This document shows positions 16,448 to 25,197 of a DNA stretch of 64,000 nt, piece by piece (the stretch's first letter is position 1; each line of letters starts with the position of its first letter). The stretch spans positions 62,001 through 126,000 of the forward strand of contig CAKZLK010000043.1 of the NCBI GenBank assembly GCA_937125455.1. The letters are read 5' to 3'. The stretch comes from an uncultured Aequorivita sp. GTDB lineage: Bacteria > Bacteroidota > Bacteroidia > Flavobacteriales > Flavobacteriaceae. The notes beneath the pieces were generated by a model. That model was not told the origin of the DNA. It saw only the letters and a program-made list of their open reading frames with translations, and did no database searches. The position numbers and the translations under genes are program-made.

Positions 16448-17705
16448 TCTTTTTTCTATTATAAATTATTGCTATTATGACTGTTGTGAGGAAGAACAAC
16501 AATAATAACGAAATTTCGGGAAGGATTTTAACAAATCCAACATTTCTTAAAAAAACATCGTAAAATGCTTCCAAGCCCCAATTCATCGGGGAGATTTTGG
16601 AAACTAATTGCATAAACTTCGGCATTACAAAAACGGGGACCCAAACCCCACCAAGTGCAGCCAAAATAACGACCGACGTGGCTCCAAACGGAGCAGCCTG
16701 CTCTTGTGTATTTGCGATGGTTCCCATAAGCAATCCCAGGCCTATTGCAGCCAAACCAGAGAAAATAGCAACGATATAAAGCATTGGCAATTTTCCCGAA
16801 ACATCAACTCCTGGAAGGCCTATTGCCGGAAAAAGATAAATTCCAACAAGCAACATTAACGTGAATTGTATTAAACAAACACCCAAATAAACAATAGTTT
16901 TTCCGCCCAGAACTGTGGCGTAATTAACCGGCTGAGTGCGTAAACGCACAAAAGTGCCTTGGTTTTTTTCCTTTACCAAATTGATGGAAAGTGGAACGAT
17001 GATAAAGAAAATAGCAAACAATGTCCATGCTGGAACGTTGTGCTGGGCTGAGTTTGGAATGATTTCCTCGTTGTTTTTTGTTGGAAGAATTTCTTTGAAA
17101 GCAATAAAGTTTTCAGTGTCGAAAATTGGTTCTGAATCTTCTTCGTCCAATTCTGTTTGAAAAGCTTTGTAAATACTTTGTGTTTCAATTTTTGAAATCA
17201 TTTTTTCGATACCATTCTTCACCGAAGATTTGAAACTAACTTGTGTTGCGGGATCAAAATACAAACGGACTTCCTTTTGCGAAATAACTTCTTTTGTAAT
17301 ATTCAAAGTATCTTCCTCCAGTCCAAATTTTGATAAAATTCCTTCCACATTTTGATCAACTTTCCTCTGAAGCGAAGCTGAAAGATTTTTGGGAATTACT
17401 ATTGCAAGTTGATAGTTCCCTGAGAAAACTGCTTCTTTTGCTTCTTTCTCAGAAGATTTTTGAATAATTTCAAACGAGTTGGATTCTGCAAGGTTTTCAA
17501 TAATATTTTTTGAAACTTCGCCATTGTCATTATCCACCAAAAGCACAGGAATTTTAATATCGCTTATGGTTTTGAAGGTGCTGTCCTGAACCAAAGTAAT
17601 TACAATCAGCAATAAAATTGGCATTATAAAAAGAATAGCTATTCCGCCCAAATCACGGACCAGCAAGAGCATTTCTTTATATGTGGAAGTCCAAAGTTTA
17701 TGCAT
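16437..17705 (-). CDS. ABC-2 type transporter permease, pigment cluster
   Basis: 422 residues from the ATG at 17705, which overlaps the ATPase stop by 8 nt (ATGCATAA). It has one N-terminal helix (GGIAILFIMPILLLIVITLV), a large extracytoplasmic domain (residues ~45-230) and five or so C-terminal helices. This is the YhgE/ABC-2 layout of membrane exporters. With the adjacent ATPase it forms a complete exporter, most likely for the pigment or a precursor across the inner membrane. Substrate assignment is by location only. Confidence 0.88.
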   Translation of the reverse strand: MHKLWTSTYKEMLLLVRDLGGIAILFIMPILLLIVITLVQDSTFKTISDIKIPVLLVDNDNGEVSKNIIENLAESNSFEIIQKSSEKEAKEAVFSGNYQLAIVIPKNLSASLQRKVDQNVEGILSKFGLEEDTLNITKEVISQKEVRLYFDPATQVSFKSSVKNGIEKMISKIETQSIYKAFQTELDEEDSEPIFDTENFIAFKEILPTKNNEEIIPNSAQHNVPAWTLFAIFFIIVPLSINLVKEKNQGTFVRLRTQPVNYATVLGGKTIVYLGVCLIQFTLMLLVGIYLFPAIGLPGVDVSGKLPMLYIVAIFSGLAAIGLGLLMGTIANTQEQAAPFGATSVVILAALGGVWVPVFVMPKFMQLVSKISPMNWGLEAFYDVFLRNVGFVKILPEISLLLLFFLTTVIIAIIYNRKKNAV

Positions 17706-18441
17706 GATCGCGAAGGGCTTTACCGGTTTGTGATAAAAACACATCCTCAAGATTGTTGGCGCCTGTTTGGTTTTTTATCAATTGCGAAGGAATGCCTTTT
17801 ACAATAATTTCGCCATTGTCAATTATGGCTACGTGGGTGCAGAAAAATTCCGCTTCGTTCAAATGGTGTGAAGTATAAACAATTGTAGTTCCTTGCGTAT
17901 TTAGCAATTTTAAATAATCAATTATTACGTTTTTTGATTGTACATCTACGCCAACAGTGGGCTCGTCCAAAAACAACACTTTGGGTTGGTGAAGTATTCC
18001 AGCAATCAAGTTTACGCGGCGTTTCATGCCTCCGGAAAAAGTATCTGTCTTTTTATGGGCAAATTTTGAAAGCCCCATTACCTCGAGATGCTCATTGATG
18101 GATTTTTTAAGAACTTTACCTTTAATTCCATACATACTTCCAAAGTATTGTAAATTTTCAAAAGCGGTAAGCGTTGGATATAAGGCATATTCCTGCGGCA
18201 CGATACCAATTAATTGTTTTAATTGGTTTTTGTTTTCCTTAAAATTCAACCCGTTAATTGTGAATGAACCAGAAGTGGGTTTCAGCAAAGAAGTTAACAT
18301 TGAAATCAACGTAGTTTTTCCAGCGCCATTTGGACCGAGCAATCCGTAAATTTCACCATCTTCAACTTTCAAATCAAGGTCTTTTACCGAAAAGTTCTCG
18401 GCATCCTTATATTTTTTTGAAAGTTGGTTTATTTCTATCAT
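17698..18441 (-). CDS. ABC transporter ATP-binding protein, pigment cluster
   Basis: A 247-residue ABC ATPase. Walker A is GPNGAGKTT (residues ~36-44), the signature is FSGGMKRRV, Walker B is VLFLDEPTVGVD, and the switch histidine is in TSHHLNEAE. It pairs with the permease immediately downstream. The subfamily (CcmA/DrrA-like) commonly drives export of hydrophobic natural products. Confidence 0.93.
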   Translation of the reverse strand: MIEINQLSKKYKDAENFSVKDLDLKVEDGEIYGLLGPNGAGKTTLISMLTSLLKPTSGSFTINGLNFKENKNQLKQLIGIVPQEYALYPTLTAFENLQYFGSMYGIKGKVLKKSINEHLEVMGLSKFAHKKTDTFSGGMKRRVNLIAGILHQPKVLFLDEPTVGVDVQSKNVIIDYLKLLNTQGTTIVYTSHHLNEAEFFCTHVAIIDNGEIIVKGIPSQLIKNQTGANNLEDVFLSQTGKALRDHA

Positions 18442-18471
18442 TTTGCCATAAACTCTGAAAAAAGAAAATTT

Positions 18472-19467
18472 TTAAATTGCCTTTTTCAACTTTTTAAAGA
18501 ACACTTTTTCCAAATCGGCAATATGATCTAATTGGTCAGCAACTTTATTGTAGCTGTCAGTTTGAGCACTACGGTTTTTATAAATACGCGATGCCTCAAG
18601 GGCGAAATCACGCCACAAATCACCAATATCGGTCATTTCCTTTGAAAGTTTAATAAGCTTTTCATTGCCTAAAAGCTTACCAGCTTCTTGTAAAAAAGCT
18701 GCGTAAATATAACGGAATCCGCCACCGCCAGTGCCAATTTCCTCTTGCATTCGCACTACTTGTCCCAAATAATGGTTTGCAGTTTTAATTCCTTTTTTCT
18801 TTGGCCATTTTCGAATTAAGGCTGCTATTTTGTGGATTCCTTTAACCCCAACAAACGAAACTGGCGCCAGCATTGCTTTGCAAGTATCTTTAATTCCTTT
18901 TACAATTGCCTTTTCAAGTTCCAATTTTTCTGGAAAAGCGATGGGATAATACATATGTCCTTTTGGCGCAAATGCTCCTTTTGCAAACCGCACTTTTTCC
19001 AATTCTTTTTCAGAAAGGGAAGTAACGTTTTCCATTACGGGATCACTGATTAAATAACGATTGTTTTCCTTACCGTATACCACCATGTTGTGGGCATTGA
19101 AATGAAAACGGTATTCATCTGGAAAATACACCAAGTTGTATACACCAACTTGTAGCCCAACAGGATTATTTTTTTCAAGATTTTCATCCAAACGTGCTTT
19201 AGCGTCTTTGGGGTTGCTAAATTTTTCACGTTTCATTTTTACGCCCGTGCGCTTTGCGAACTTTTTAAAAATATGTCCAGGCATTGCGCGATACGTAATC
19301 ACAGGAGCATGATTTACCTTTAGCAACGGAATATAACAAAACAACAAACCGCTGCCAATACCAAAAACCATGGGTTCGCTAACGCTAAAACCGTTGTGTT
19401 TCATTAGGTTCGAAACCACTCCATTTTCACAGTGGGCAGATTGGTGGTGGGTAAAGTCTATTTCCAT
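18472..19467 (-). CDS. BtrH-like (BtrH_N) putative acyltransferase
   Basis: A 331-residue protein with an N-terminal BtrH-type papain-like domain: Cys13 (HHQSAHCENGVVSN), His126 (FHFNAHNMVVYG) and Asp142 (YLISDPVM) could form a Cys-His-Asp triad. The C-terminal ~130 residues are helical (DUF4872-like). BtrH of butirosin biosynthesis moves an acyl group from an ACP to an amine. Here the gene follows darA, darB and two hotdog genes, and the pigment made by such clusters is an ester of an aryl-polyene acid and a dialkylresorcinol. I therefore infer that it may catalyse the ester-forming acyl transfer. The start overlaps the upstream stop by one base. No signal peptide is present. Confidence 0.82.
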   Translation of the reverse strand: MEIDFTHHQSAHCENGVVSNLMKHNGFSVSEPMVFGIGSGLLFCYIPLLKVNHAPVITYRAMPGHIFKKFAKRTGVKMKREKFSNPKDAKARLDENLEKNNPVGLQVGVYNLVYFPDEYRFHFNAHNMVVYGKENNRYLISDPVMENVTSLSEKELEKVRFAKGAFAPKGHMYYPIAFPEKLELEKAIVKGIKDTCKAMLAPVSFVGVKGIHKIAALIRKWPKKKGIKTANHYLGQVVRMQEEIGTGGGGFRYIYAAFLQEAGKLLGNEKLIKLSKEMTDIGDLWRDFALEASRIYKNRSAQTDSYNKVADQLDHIADLEKVFFKKLKKAI

Positions 19468-19868
19468 TATTTTGAAATATTCTGAAGTTCTTCAACTGAA
19501 ATTTCAAAAACCTCAGCATAATTGTTCAATGTTTTATGGCTTAATTTTCTAAAAACTGACGGTCTAAAGTGTCGCTTCACTTTCCATTGCCAGAAGCCAA
19601 CGTAGCTTGCCAAAATACCAACATCCATTTTGTGGAGTTCCATATAATATTCAATGGGACTTGTTTCGCCCGCAATTACGCGTTTTTTGGCATCTTCAAT
19701 ACGCTCGTTTATTTCTTCGATTGCATTATTTAAAGCTACGGTTTTTGGTTCCCAGCCGCTACTTCTTTCAGTGGTGTATTCGCCATTGTCATCAACAGCA
19801 TAACACAGTTCCTTGAAATTTGCAGATTCCAAGTTGCTTTTGTCCTGTGGCACTTCTTTTTTCTTCAT
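19467..19868 (-). CDS. small cytoplasmic protein of unknown function in pigment cluster
   Basis: A 133-residue soluble protein, charged and probably mostly helical. A C-terminal segment (SHKTLNNYAEVFEISVEELQN) looks like the tail of an XRE-type helix-turn-helix or an adaptor helix pair. Translation is coupled to its neighbours: 2-nt gap upstream and 1-nt overlap with the BtrH-like gene. I do not recognise a family. Its fixed place beside the BtrH-like enzyme suggests that it is a partner of that enzyme. Confidence 0.72.
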   Translation of the reverse strand: MKKKEVPQDKSNLESANFKELCYAVDDNGEYTTERSSGWEPKTVALNNAIEEINERIEDAKKRVIAGETSPIEYYMELHKMDVGILASYVGFWQWKVKRHFRPSVFRKLSHKTLNNYAEVFEISVEELQNISK

Positions 19869-19870
19869 AA

Positions 19871-20329
19871 TCAGACTTCATGGATTAAAAAATTCATGGT
19901 AGAAGATACAATTAATTTTTCAGCAAGAAATGTTTGGGCCTCTAGGCTGCACATTGTCATTTCGCCTGTATCAAATCTGGAAAGAAGTTTTGCTTTTGTA
20001 ATGATGGTTTCACCCACTTTTGGAAGTTCATAAATTTCCACTTTCTTGACCGCACTGATGTAGCCAACCAATTTATTACCCTTTCCTTCTAAATCGTCCT
20101 TGTCAAAAAAACTTTGTCCTACCACTCCCGAAGCGGCTTGTGCTGCGTTTTCAATAAGTCCAATTTCAGAAAGTTTTCCGTCTTTCAAAAAAATACATTT
20201 TTCAGAAATATAAAATTGGGTTGAAACTGAATTTTCGTCAATTTCAAGCACCGAGGTAACCATCAACATCGGTTCACGATGTGGCAAAAAATTGGAAATA
20301 TCGATATTTGAAACGTTCGGCGCTTTCAT
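19871..20329 (-). CDS. hotdog-fold 3-hydroxyacyl-ACP dehydratase-like protein (ApeP-like)
   Basis: A 152-residue hotdog protein with FLPHREPMLMV at residues ~14-24 and GLIENAAQAASG at the acid-bearing helix. The HFPGxPxxPG motif of FabZ is missing, as in the ApeP-like dehydratase group of aryl-polyene clusters. It is adjacent to and similar in layout to the next hotdog gene (20329-20766). The two could form a heterodimer, one supplying the His-side and the other the Glu-side of the active site. Dehydratase function is inferred. Confidence 0.82.
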   Translation of the reverse strand: MKAPNVSNIDISNFLPHREPMLMVTSVLEIDENSVSTQFYISEKCIFLKDGKLSEIGLIENAAQAASGVVGQSFFDKDDLEGKGNKLVGYISAVKKVEIYELPKVGETIITKAKLLSRFDTGEMTMCSLEAQTFLAEKLIVSSTMNFLIHEV

Positions 20330-20766
20330 TAAGTAGCCAGTACAGTTTTCATTTCGCTGGCAGCGATTATTTTTCCATCACATTCGGTTTCAGCCGTTAC
20401 TAAGGTAACGCCCATAATATCGTGTAGAATTATTACCGTTGTTTTAAGTTCTTTTCCAACGGAAGGAAGTCCAAAAATTTCGGCTTTTTTTATTGCTCCA
20501 ATATAGCCGGTTGGCGCATCTTCCTTTTTCAAAAAAAATTGATAGCCAGTGTAAAGCGCTACCGTTTGGGCCATATGTTCAATCAAGCCTGGGGCAGTAA
20601 ATTTATTGTCTTTTGTGAAAATATTTTCTTTGGAAATGGTCAAACCCGCAACCACCTTTTTTTCTTCAAAATGAAGTAGCTTGTCCACCATCACGAACGG
20701 CGATTTCTGCGGAATTAATTTTCCGATGAATTCTTTATCCGTTATTTTTTCGATAAATACATCCAT
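20329..20766 (-). CDS. hotdog-fold 3-hydroxyacyl-ACP dehydratase-like protein (ApeP-like)
   Basis: A 145-residue hotdog protein starting 1 nt after darB, with LIPQKSPFVMVDKLL at the N-terminus and the acid-bearing helix APGLIEHMAQTVAL. The first motif has Gln-Lys where its neighbour has His-Arg (LPHRE), so this copy lacks the N-terminal His. The pair presumably removes water from 3-hydroxyacyl-ACP to build the conjugated polyene. It overlaps the following hotdog gene by one base. Confidence 0.84.
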   Translation of the reverse strand: MDVFIEKITDKEFIGKLIPQKSPFVMVDKLLHFEEKKVVAGLTISKENIFTKDNKFTAPGLIEHMAQTVALYTGYQFFLKKEDAPTGYIGAIKKAEIFGLPSVGKELKTTVIILHDIMGVTLVTAETECDGKIIAASEMKTVLAT

Positions 20767-21900
20767 TTAAACTACCGTCAAATATGCATACGAATAAGCG
20801 AAGCGAGCACTTTCTGGAACTTGAAGAAATATTTTATCTCCTTTTTTAAGTTTTCCGGAATGCACCAATTCTTCTAACATAAGATAGATAGAACCCGCGC
20901 CAACATTACCCACTCTTTGGAGGTTCAAAAACCATTTTTCCCATGGTAAATGCAAGCCTTGTAGTTCAATTTCGTTGTAAAGATTTTCCTTGAAATAATA
21001 AGAAGAAATATGTGGAAGGTAATAATCAATATCGTCTTCGGTAATATTGTGCTTTTCCATGGCCAGCTTCATGCTTGCAACTCCTTTTTGAAGGATATTT
21101 TCACCAAGCAATTTCACATCTTGCTTCATAGCAAAAAGCGATTTTTTACCCCAAACATCTGCAGGGTATTCGCTCCATGGTTTTAGGCTTCCATCTTCTA
21201 GCTTGTCACCGCCGGCATACATACAGGTGTCAAGTTCAAACGCATAACTGTAGCCTTCCATCCATTCAATTTTAAGGGGCGTTTGACCGTTAGGTTCACT
21301 TTCTAAAAGGAAAGCACCCGCGCCGTCGGAAAGCATCCAACGCAAAAATTCTTTGTTAAAGGCAAGAATGGGATGCTCTTCAATTTCTTGTAAATGTGCT
21401 ACTTCGTCTTCAAAAATATCTGACTTCATCCACGATGAAGTACGTTCAGAACCTGTACAAACAGCATTTTTCACTTGTTCAGATTTTATGGCCATATAAC
21501 CATATTTCAAAGCATTCATTCCACTACAGCAAGCGCCGGATGGGGAATTTACTTCAAGATTTCCATTTTTTAAAAAGCCGTGCACCATTGCGGCGTGGCT
21601 TGGTAATATCTGGTCTGGACTGGAAGTGCCACAGGACAGCAATTCAATTTCGTTTTTGTTGAAAGTTTCATCGCACAATGCTTCAACTGCCTTTGCTGCA
21701 AGTTGTGCATTGTTATGGGTTACTTTTCCATCTTTATCAATGGCGTAGTAACGTGTTTTTATTTGGTTGTTCCGAAGGATAATGCGGCGGGCTTTTGAGG
21801 TTTTTCCATTTATAACTCCAAGTTTTTCCTCCATCGCCTCATTGTCCACAGGCTCATTGGGCAAAAACTTCGCAATCCTTGTAATATATACGTTCTTCAT
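20767..21900 (-). CDS. darB: DarB: KAS III-type dialkylresorcinol-forming ketosynthase
   Basis: A 377-residue KAS III-like enzyme. The nucleophile segment is SPSGACCSGMNAL, with Cys125 in the usual place before S-G. The His (LPHISSYYF) and Asn (RVGNVGAGSIY) segments of the KAS III triad are visible. DarB enzymes condense a 3-oxoacyl thioester with an enoyl thioester to give a cyclohexanedione, which is aromatised to the dialkylresorcinol. The gene overlaps darA by one base (TAATG). The pairing with a DarA homologue and a polyene cluster makes the flexirubin assignment strong. Confidence 0.92.
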   Translation of the reverse strand: MKNVYITRIAKFLPNEPVDNEAMEEKLGVINGKTSKARRIILRNNQIKTRYYAIDKDGKVTHNNAQLAAKAVEALCDETFNKNEIELLSCGTSSPDQILPSHAAMVHGFLKNGNLEVNSPSGACCSGMNALKYGYMAIKSEQVKNAVCTGSERTSSWMKSDIFEDEVAHLQEIEEHPILAFNKEFLRWMLSDGAGAFLLESEPNGQTPLKIEWMEGYSYAFELDTCMYAGGDKLEDGSLKPWSEYPADVWGKKSLFAMKQDVKLLGENILQKGVASMKLAMEKHNITEDDIDYYLPHISSYYFKENLYNEIELQGLHLPWEKWFLNLQRVGNVGAGSIYLMLEELVHSGKLKKGDKIFLQVPESARFAYSYAYLTVV

Positions 21901-22817
21901 TAATCTTGCTTTAATGCAACTGATGAATAATATGCTTTATCCCGCTGTATTTTACGATACATTGGAAAATAAGTGAGCAAAAATACAACAAATACTATTG
22001 GTGCTATTAGCCATATTGCAAATAACAAATAATATTTAAAAAAAACGAGCCATTTCTTTCTTTCTTCACCTTCTTTTTTAATTAAGTGATTGGCCCATTT
22101 TGTGAAAACAACATTTCCACGAATATCGGTGGCAATCAATGATGGATCTACTTTTACAGCACCCACATCCAAAAGATCTTGTTGCAGACTTGAATATTCA
22201 TTTTGAATCAAAGCCTTTTTAATAGGAAATCCAAAACGGGAAGCTGCTTCTATATCGTTATCGGAAACTCCTGGCTTTGGAAAGACTCCAAGCATTTTGG
22301 TCTTTTTTCCGCCCATCAACCAATGCACGATTGTAATGACACTGATGTGGTTGAGATTTCTGTCGACTAAAGCAACGTTTCCAACCAAATTTGCATTGTT
22401 TGAAACCAATAATTTCTTCATTTTTTCCTGCGCCATAATCCACATATTTCGGCTGGCGGAAACTGTGACAACAGGTGTATTGCCTAATATTTTTTTTGCT
22501 TCTTCAGATTTTAAAAATGAGTTGATAGGGATGGAAGGAGTTAAGTACCAAGTGGTGTAGCCTAAAACTACTAAATCGTAATTTTTCTGAAGAATTTCCT
22601 GAGGAATCGCTTCCAGCGGCGCTGGAATTTGGAGGAATGTTTCTGGAAAAGCACCATAAAATTCTTCCTGTTTCCAAGGAAAAGGAAATTTTTTCCTAGG
22701 AACAATTTCGCAATAAGAAATATTTACTTTTTTATCTGAAACTGTTGAAGCAATGTTCTTCAGAATATCAAAAAGCTGTCCGGTTTGTGAATAATAAATT
22801 ACGAGTACTTCTTTCAT
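21900..22817 (-). CDS. darA: DarA: dialkylresorcinol condensing/aromatising protein
   Basis: A 305-residue protein with a flavodoxin-like N-terminal domain (VLVIYYSQTGQLFDIL, phosphate-binding loop SQTGQ) and a C-terminal hydrophobic helix (YYLLFAIWLIAPIVFVV, residues ~265-288) followed by basic residues, so it is probably anchored to the inner membrane. DarA homologues are described as acting with DarB in dialkylresorcinol formation, aromatising the cyclohexanedione product. The flavodoxin fold fits an oxidation step. The gene lies immediately upstream of darB. Confidence 0.9.
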   Translation of the reverse strand: MKEVLVIYYSQTGQLFDILKNIASTVSDKKVNISYCEIVPRKKFPFPWKQEEFYGAFPETFLQIPAPLEAIPQEILQKNYDLVVLGYTTWYLTPSIPINSFLKSEEAKKILGNTPVVTVSASRNMWIMAQEKMKKLLVSNNANLVGNVALVDRNLNHISVITIVHWLMGGKKTKMLGVFPKPGVSDNDIEAASRFGFPIKKALIQNEYSSLQQDLLDVGAVKVDPSLIATDIRGNVVFTKWANHLIKKEGEERKKWLVFFKYYLLFAIWLIAPIVFVVFLLTYFPMYRKIQRDKAYYSSVALKQD

Positions 22818-22820
22818 TTT

Positions 22821-23702
22821 TTAATCATCCGTTTCCCAAAAATCAAAATAGTTGAACCATTGCAAGGGATATTTTTTGAGCATCCATTCCACACTTTGGG
22901 TATATTTTTTTAGTAGTCCTTGAGCGTCTCGGTTTTTAACTTCAACTTGGCGGGCATACAGATGGTAGTGCTTGTTGGTTTCCTTCATAACGTACACAAA
23001 TAACACTGGAACGTTGAGCCTACTCGCCAATAAAAATGGGCCGGCGGGAAAGTTTGCCTCTTTTCCCATAAGTGATTCCGTCAAAACTTTTTGGTCTTTC
23101 ATATATCTATCGCCTGTGAAACAGACCAATTCGCTATTAGTCAGCGCATTGTTTATTTCAAAAATATGCGACATATCTTCCTTTACCAAAATAAATTTCA
23201 CCTTGGAACGCATGGTTACTTTTTCCATATATTCCTTGATGTTTTTATGTTCAGCATCGGTAGTAACAAGACTTATTTGCGAACGGGTATCAATTTCTTC
23301 AAAAAAGAATTCAGCTATTTCAAAATTACCTACATGTGCACTAATCATTATGCCTCCTTGTTTCTTATCAAGAAGATCAATAATGTTTTCCACCCCATCA
23401 CATTCTTGCGTAAACCTATTTTTGAGACCAGAGGAAATTGCGGCCTTGTCTATAATGGTTTTCCCGAAGGTGTAATAACTTTTATATATACTAAAAAGAC
23501 TTTTAAAAGAGGAGTATTTCAGTCTTTTTCTAAAATAATAGTAGATGGAACGGGTACTTTTTCCGGCGAAGAATACGTAATAAAGAGCAACGAAGTAGAG
23601 CAGTCCGTATGCAGCGCGAACACCTAATTTTCGTATAAAGAATATAAATATTTTATACCCTAAAACGGTTCCTTTGCTTTTGCCTTCCCATTCACCTGCC
23701 AT
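22821..23702 (-). CDS. LpxL/HtrB-like lysophospholipid acyltransferase family protein
   Basis: A 293-residue inner-membrane acyltransferase of the LpxL/LpxM type. An N-terminal membrane segment (GLLYFVALYYVFFAG) is followed by the HX4E catalytic motif HVGNFE (His123, Glu128) and the C-terminal QWFNYFDFW. It probably transfers an acyl chain from ACP to a lipid-like acceptor. In aryl-polyene clusters a homologue attaches pigment or fatty acid to an anchor. Here it is also a rival candidate for joining the polyene acid to the resorcinol. It precedes darA by 3 nt. Confidence 0.88.
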   Translation of the reverse strand: MAGEWEGKSKGTVLGYKIFIFFIRKLGVRAAYGLLYFVALYYVFFAGKSTRSIYYYFRKRLKYSSFKSLFSIYKSYYTFGKTIIDKAAISSGLKNRFTQECDGVENIIDLLDKKQGGIMISAHVGNFEIAEFFFEEIDTRSQISLVTTDAEHKNIKEYMEKVTMRSKVKFILVKEDMSHIFEINNALTNSELVCFTGDRYMKDQKVLTESLMGKEANFPAGPFLLASRLNVPVLFVYVMKETNKHYHLYARQVEVKNRDAQGLLKKYTQSVEWMLKKYPLQWFNYFDFWETDD

Positions 23703-23719
23703 AAATAATTACTGCAATT

Positions 23720-23962
23720 TCAGGCAACTTTCTTTTCAATTAGGTCGTAAAAATCTTGAAGTGTTATAACATTAATGAAATCTTCACCAGTCAATTTCAC
23801 GCCAAAATTGGCCTCAATGGCAACAACCAAATCTACAAAGTCCAAGCTATCCAACTCTAAAGTCTCTTTTAAGTTTGCCCTTGGTTCAATGTCTTCGGTT
23901 TCTACCTCAAACTCATCTACCAAAAAGTAGTTTATCTTCTCAACTATAACTTCTTTATTCAT
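23720..23962 (-). CDS. acyl carrier protein, pigment cluster
   Basis: 80 residues from the ATG at 23962, two bases after the upstream ketosynthase stop; an upstream GTG would give five extra residues and is less likely. The phosphopantetheine site is Ser39 in LELDSLDFVDLVVAIE. It is the second ACP of the cluster and lies between a ketosynthase and the LpxL-like acyltransferase, so it may carry the chain that the acyltransferase uses. Confidence 0.93.
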   Translation of the reverse strand: MNKEVIVEKINYFLVDEFEVETEDIEPRANLKETLELDSLDFVDLVVAIEANFGVKLTGEDFINVITLQDFYDLIEKKVA

Positions 23963-23964
23963 TT

Positions 23965-25185
23965 TTAATGTGTGCACTTTTTAATAATTAATGCGGAATT
24001 GGTTCCCCCAAACCCGAAAGAATTGGACAAAAATACATCAATTTTTCTATTTAACGTTTTGTTAACAAGGTTTAATTTTGAGGCAGCCTCGTCCGGTGTT
24101 TCAAGATTTATGTTTGGCGCAATGAAAGAATGCTCCATCATCAACATCGAATAAATCACTTCACTTGCTCCAGCCATCCAGCATTCGTGGCCCGTCATAG
24201 ATTTTGTAGAACTAACACAGGGACCATTTTCGCCAAAAACTTCAGTAATTGCAAGTGCTTCGTTTGCATCGCCAACTGGTGTCGAAGTTGCATGTGCATT
24301 TACATAATCTATTTTGGAAGCATCTATGTTTGCTTGTTTCAAAGCCATTTTCATAGCTCTTGCAGGACCATCAATGTTTGGGGTTGAAATGTGTTCGCCA
24401 TTGGAAGAAAATCCATAGCCGATAATTTCACCTAAAATTGGGGCACCTCGTTTTATCGCACTTTCGTAACTTTCAATAACCAACGAAGCCGCTCCTCCAC
24501 TTGGCACCAATCCATCGCGATCTTTATCAAATGGACGACACGCTTTAGTTGGGTCAAGTTGGGTTGAAAAAACGCCGAGTCCATCAAAACTGCCCATGGC
24601 AAGTTCATTTATCTCTTGTGCCCCACCAGAAATTATGCAATCCTGCAATCCATTTTTTATTAAGAAATAGGCCATCCCTATAGAATGTGAACCACTTGCA
24701 CAGGCTGCGCTGATTGTAAAATTAATCCCTTTTAACTTAAAAATAGTTGAAAGGTTCATTGTAACGGAAGAGTTCATAGCTTTAAAAATAGCTCCCGAAC
24801 CCACAAGAGTAGTATCCTTTTTCTCTCGAATTTTATCAACAGATTCAATTACAGATTTTGCTGTACTGTCATTACCATATAGAATACCTACTTCGTTTTC
24901 GTCAAGAAATTGCTGATCTATTTTAGCGTTTTTAAGTGCCTCAACGGTTGCGGCATATGCATAAGCTCCTTCTTCGCCTAAACTCACGCGCTCTCTTCGG
25001 GAGAGTTGCTCTTTCAAATTGGGTTCTTCAACCCAGCCTGTTAAACAAGAGCGATAGCCAAAGTCCTTTCGTTTTCCGTCACATATAATCCCCGATTTTC
25101 CATTATATAACGATTCTTTTACTTCCTGCAAGTTTTTACCAATGCAGGAATAAATACCCATTCCAGTAATTACTACTCTTCTCAC
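23965..25185 (-). CDS. 3-oxoacyl-ACP synthase (KAS I/II-type), pigment cluster
   Basis: A 406-residue FabB/F-type ketosynthase with Cys162 (ISAACASGSHSIG), His298 (NAHATSTPVGD) and His333 (MTGHECWMAGA). The AHATSTP variant and the CWMAG segment match the ketosynthase placed next to FabG and ACP genes in aryl-polyene clusters (ApeR-like). It should use malonyl-ACP and the ACP encoded immediately downstream. It begins 12 nt after the ketoreductase. Confidence 0.93.
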   Translation of the reverse strand: MRRVVITGMGIYSCIGKNLQEVKESLYNGKSGIICDGKRKDFGYRSCLTGWVEEPNLKEQLSRRERVSLGEEGAYAYAATVEALKNAKIDQQFLDENEVGILYGNDSTAKSVIESVDKIREKKDTTLVGSGAIFKAMNSSVTMNLSTIFKLKGINFTISAACASGSHSIGMAYFLIKNGLQDCIISGGAQEINELAMGSFDGLGVFSTQLDPTKACRPFDKDRDGLVPSGGAASLVIESYESAIKRGAPILGEIIGYGFSSNGEHISTPNIDGPARAMKMALKQANIDASKIDYVNAHATSTPVGDANEALAITEVFGENGPCVSSTKSMTGHECWMAGASEVIYSMLMMEHSFIAPNINLETPDEAASKLNLVNKTLNRKIDVFLSNSFGFGGTNSALIIKKCTH

Positions 25186-25197
25186 GTCTCCTTCGTT

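Noticed and set aside
23091-23627. Plus-strand open frame of 178 codons opposite the LpxL-like acyltransferase
   Set aside because: Antisense to a gene with intact catalytic motifs; no start context or family support.
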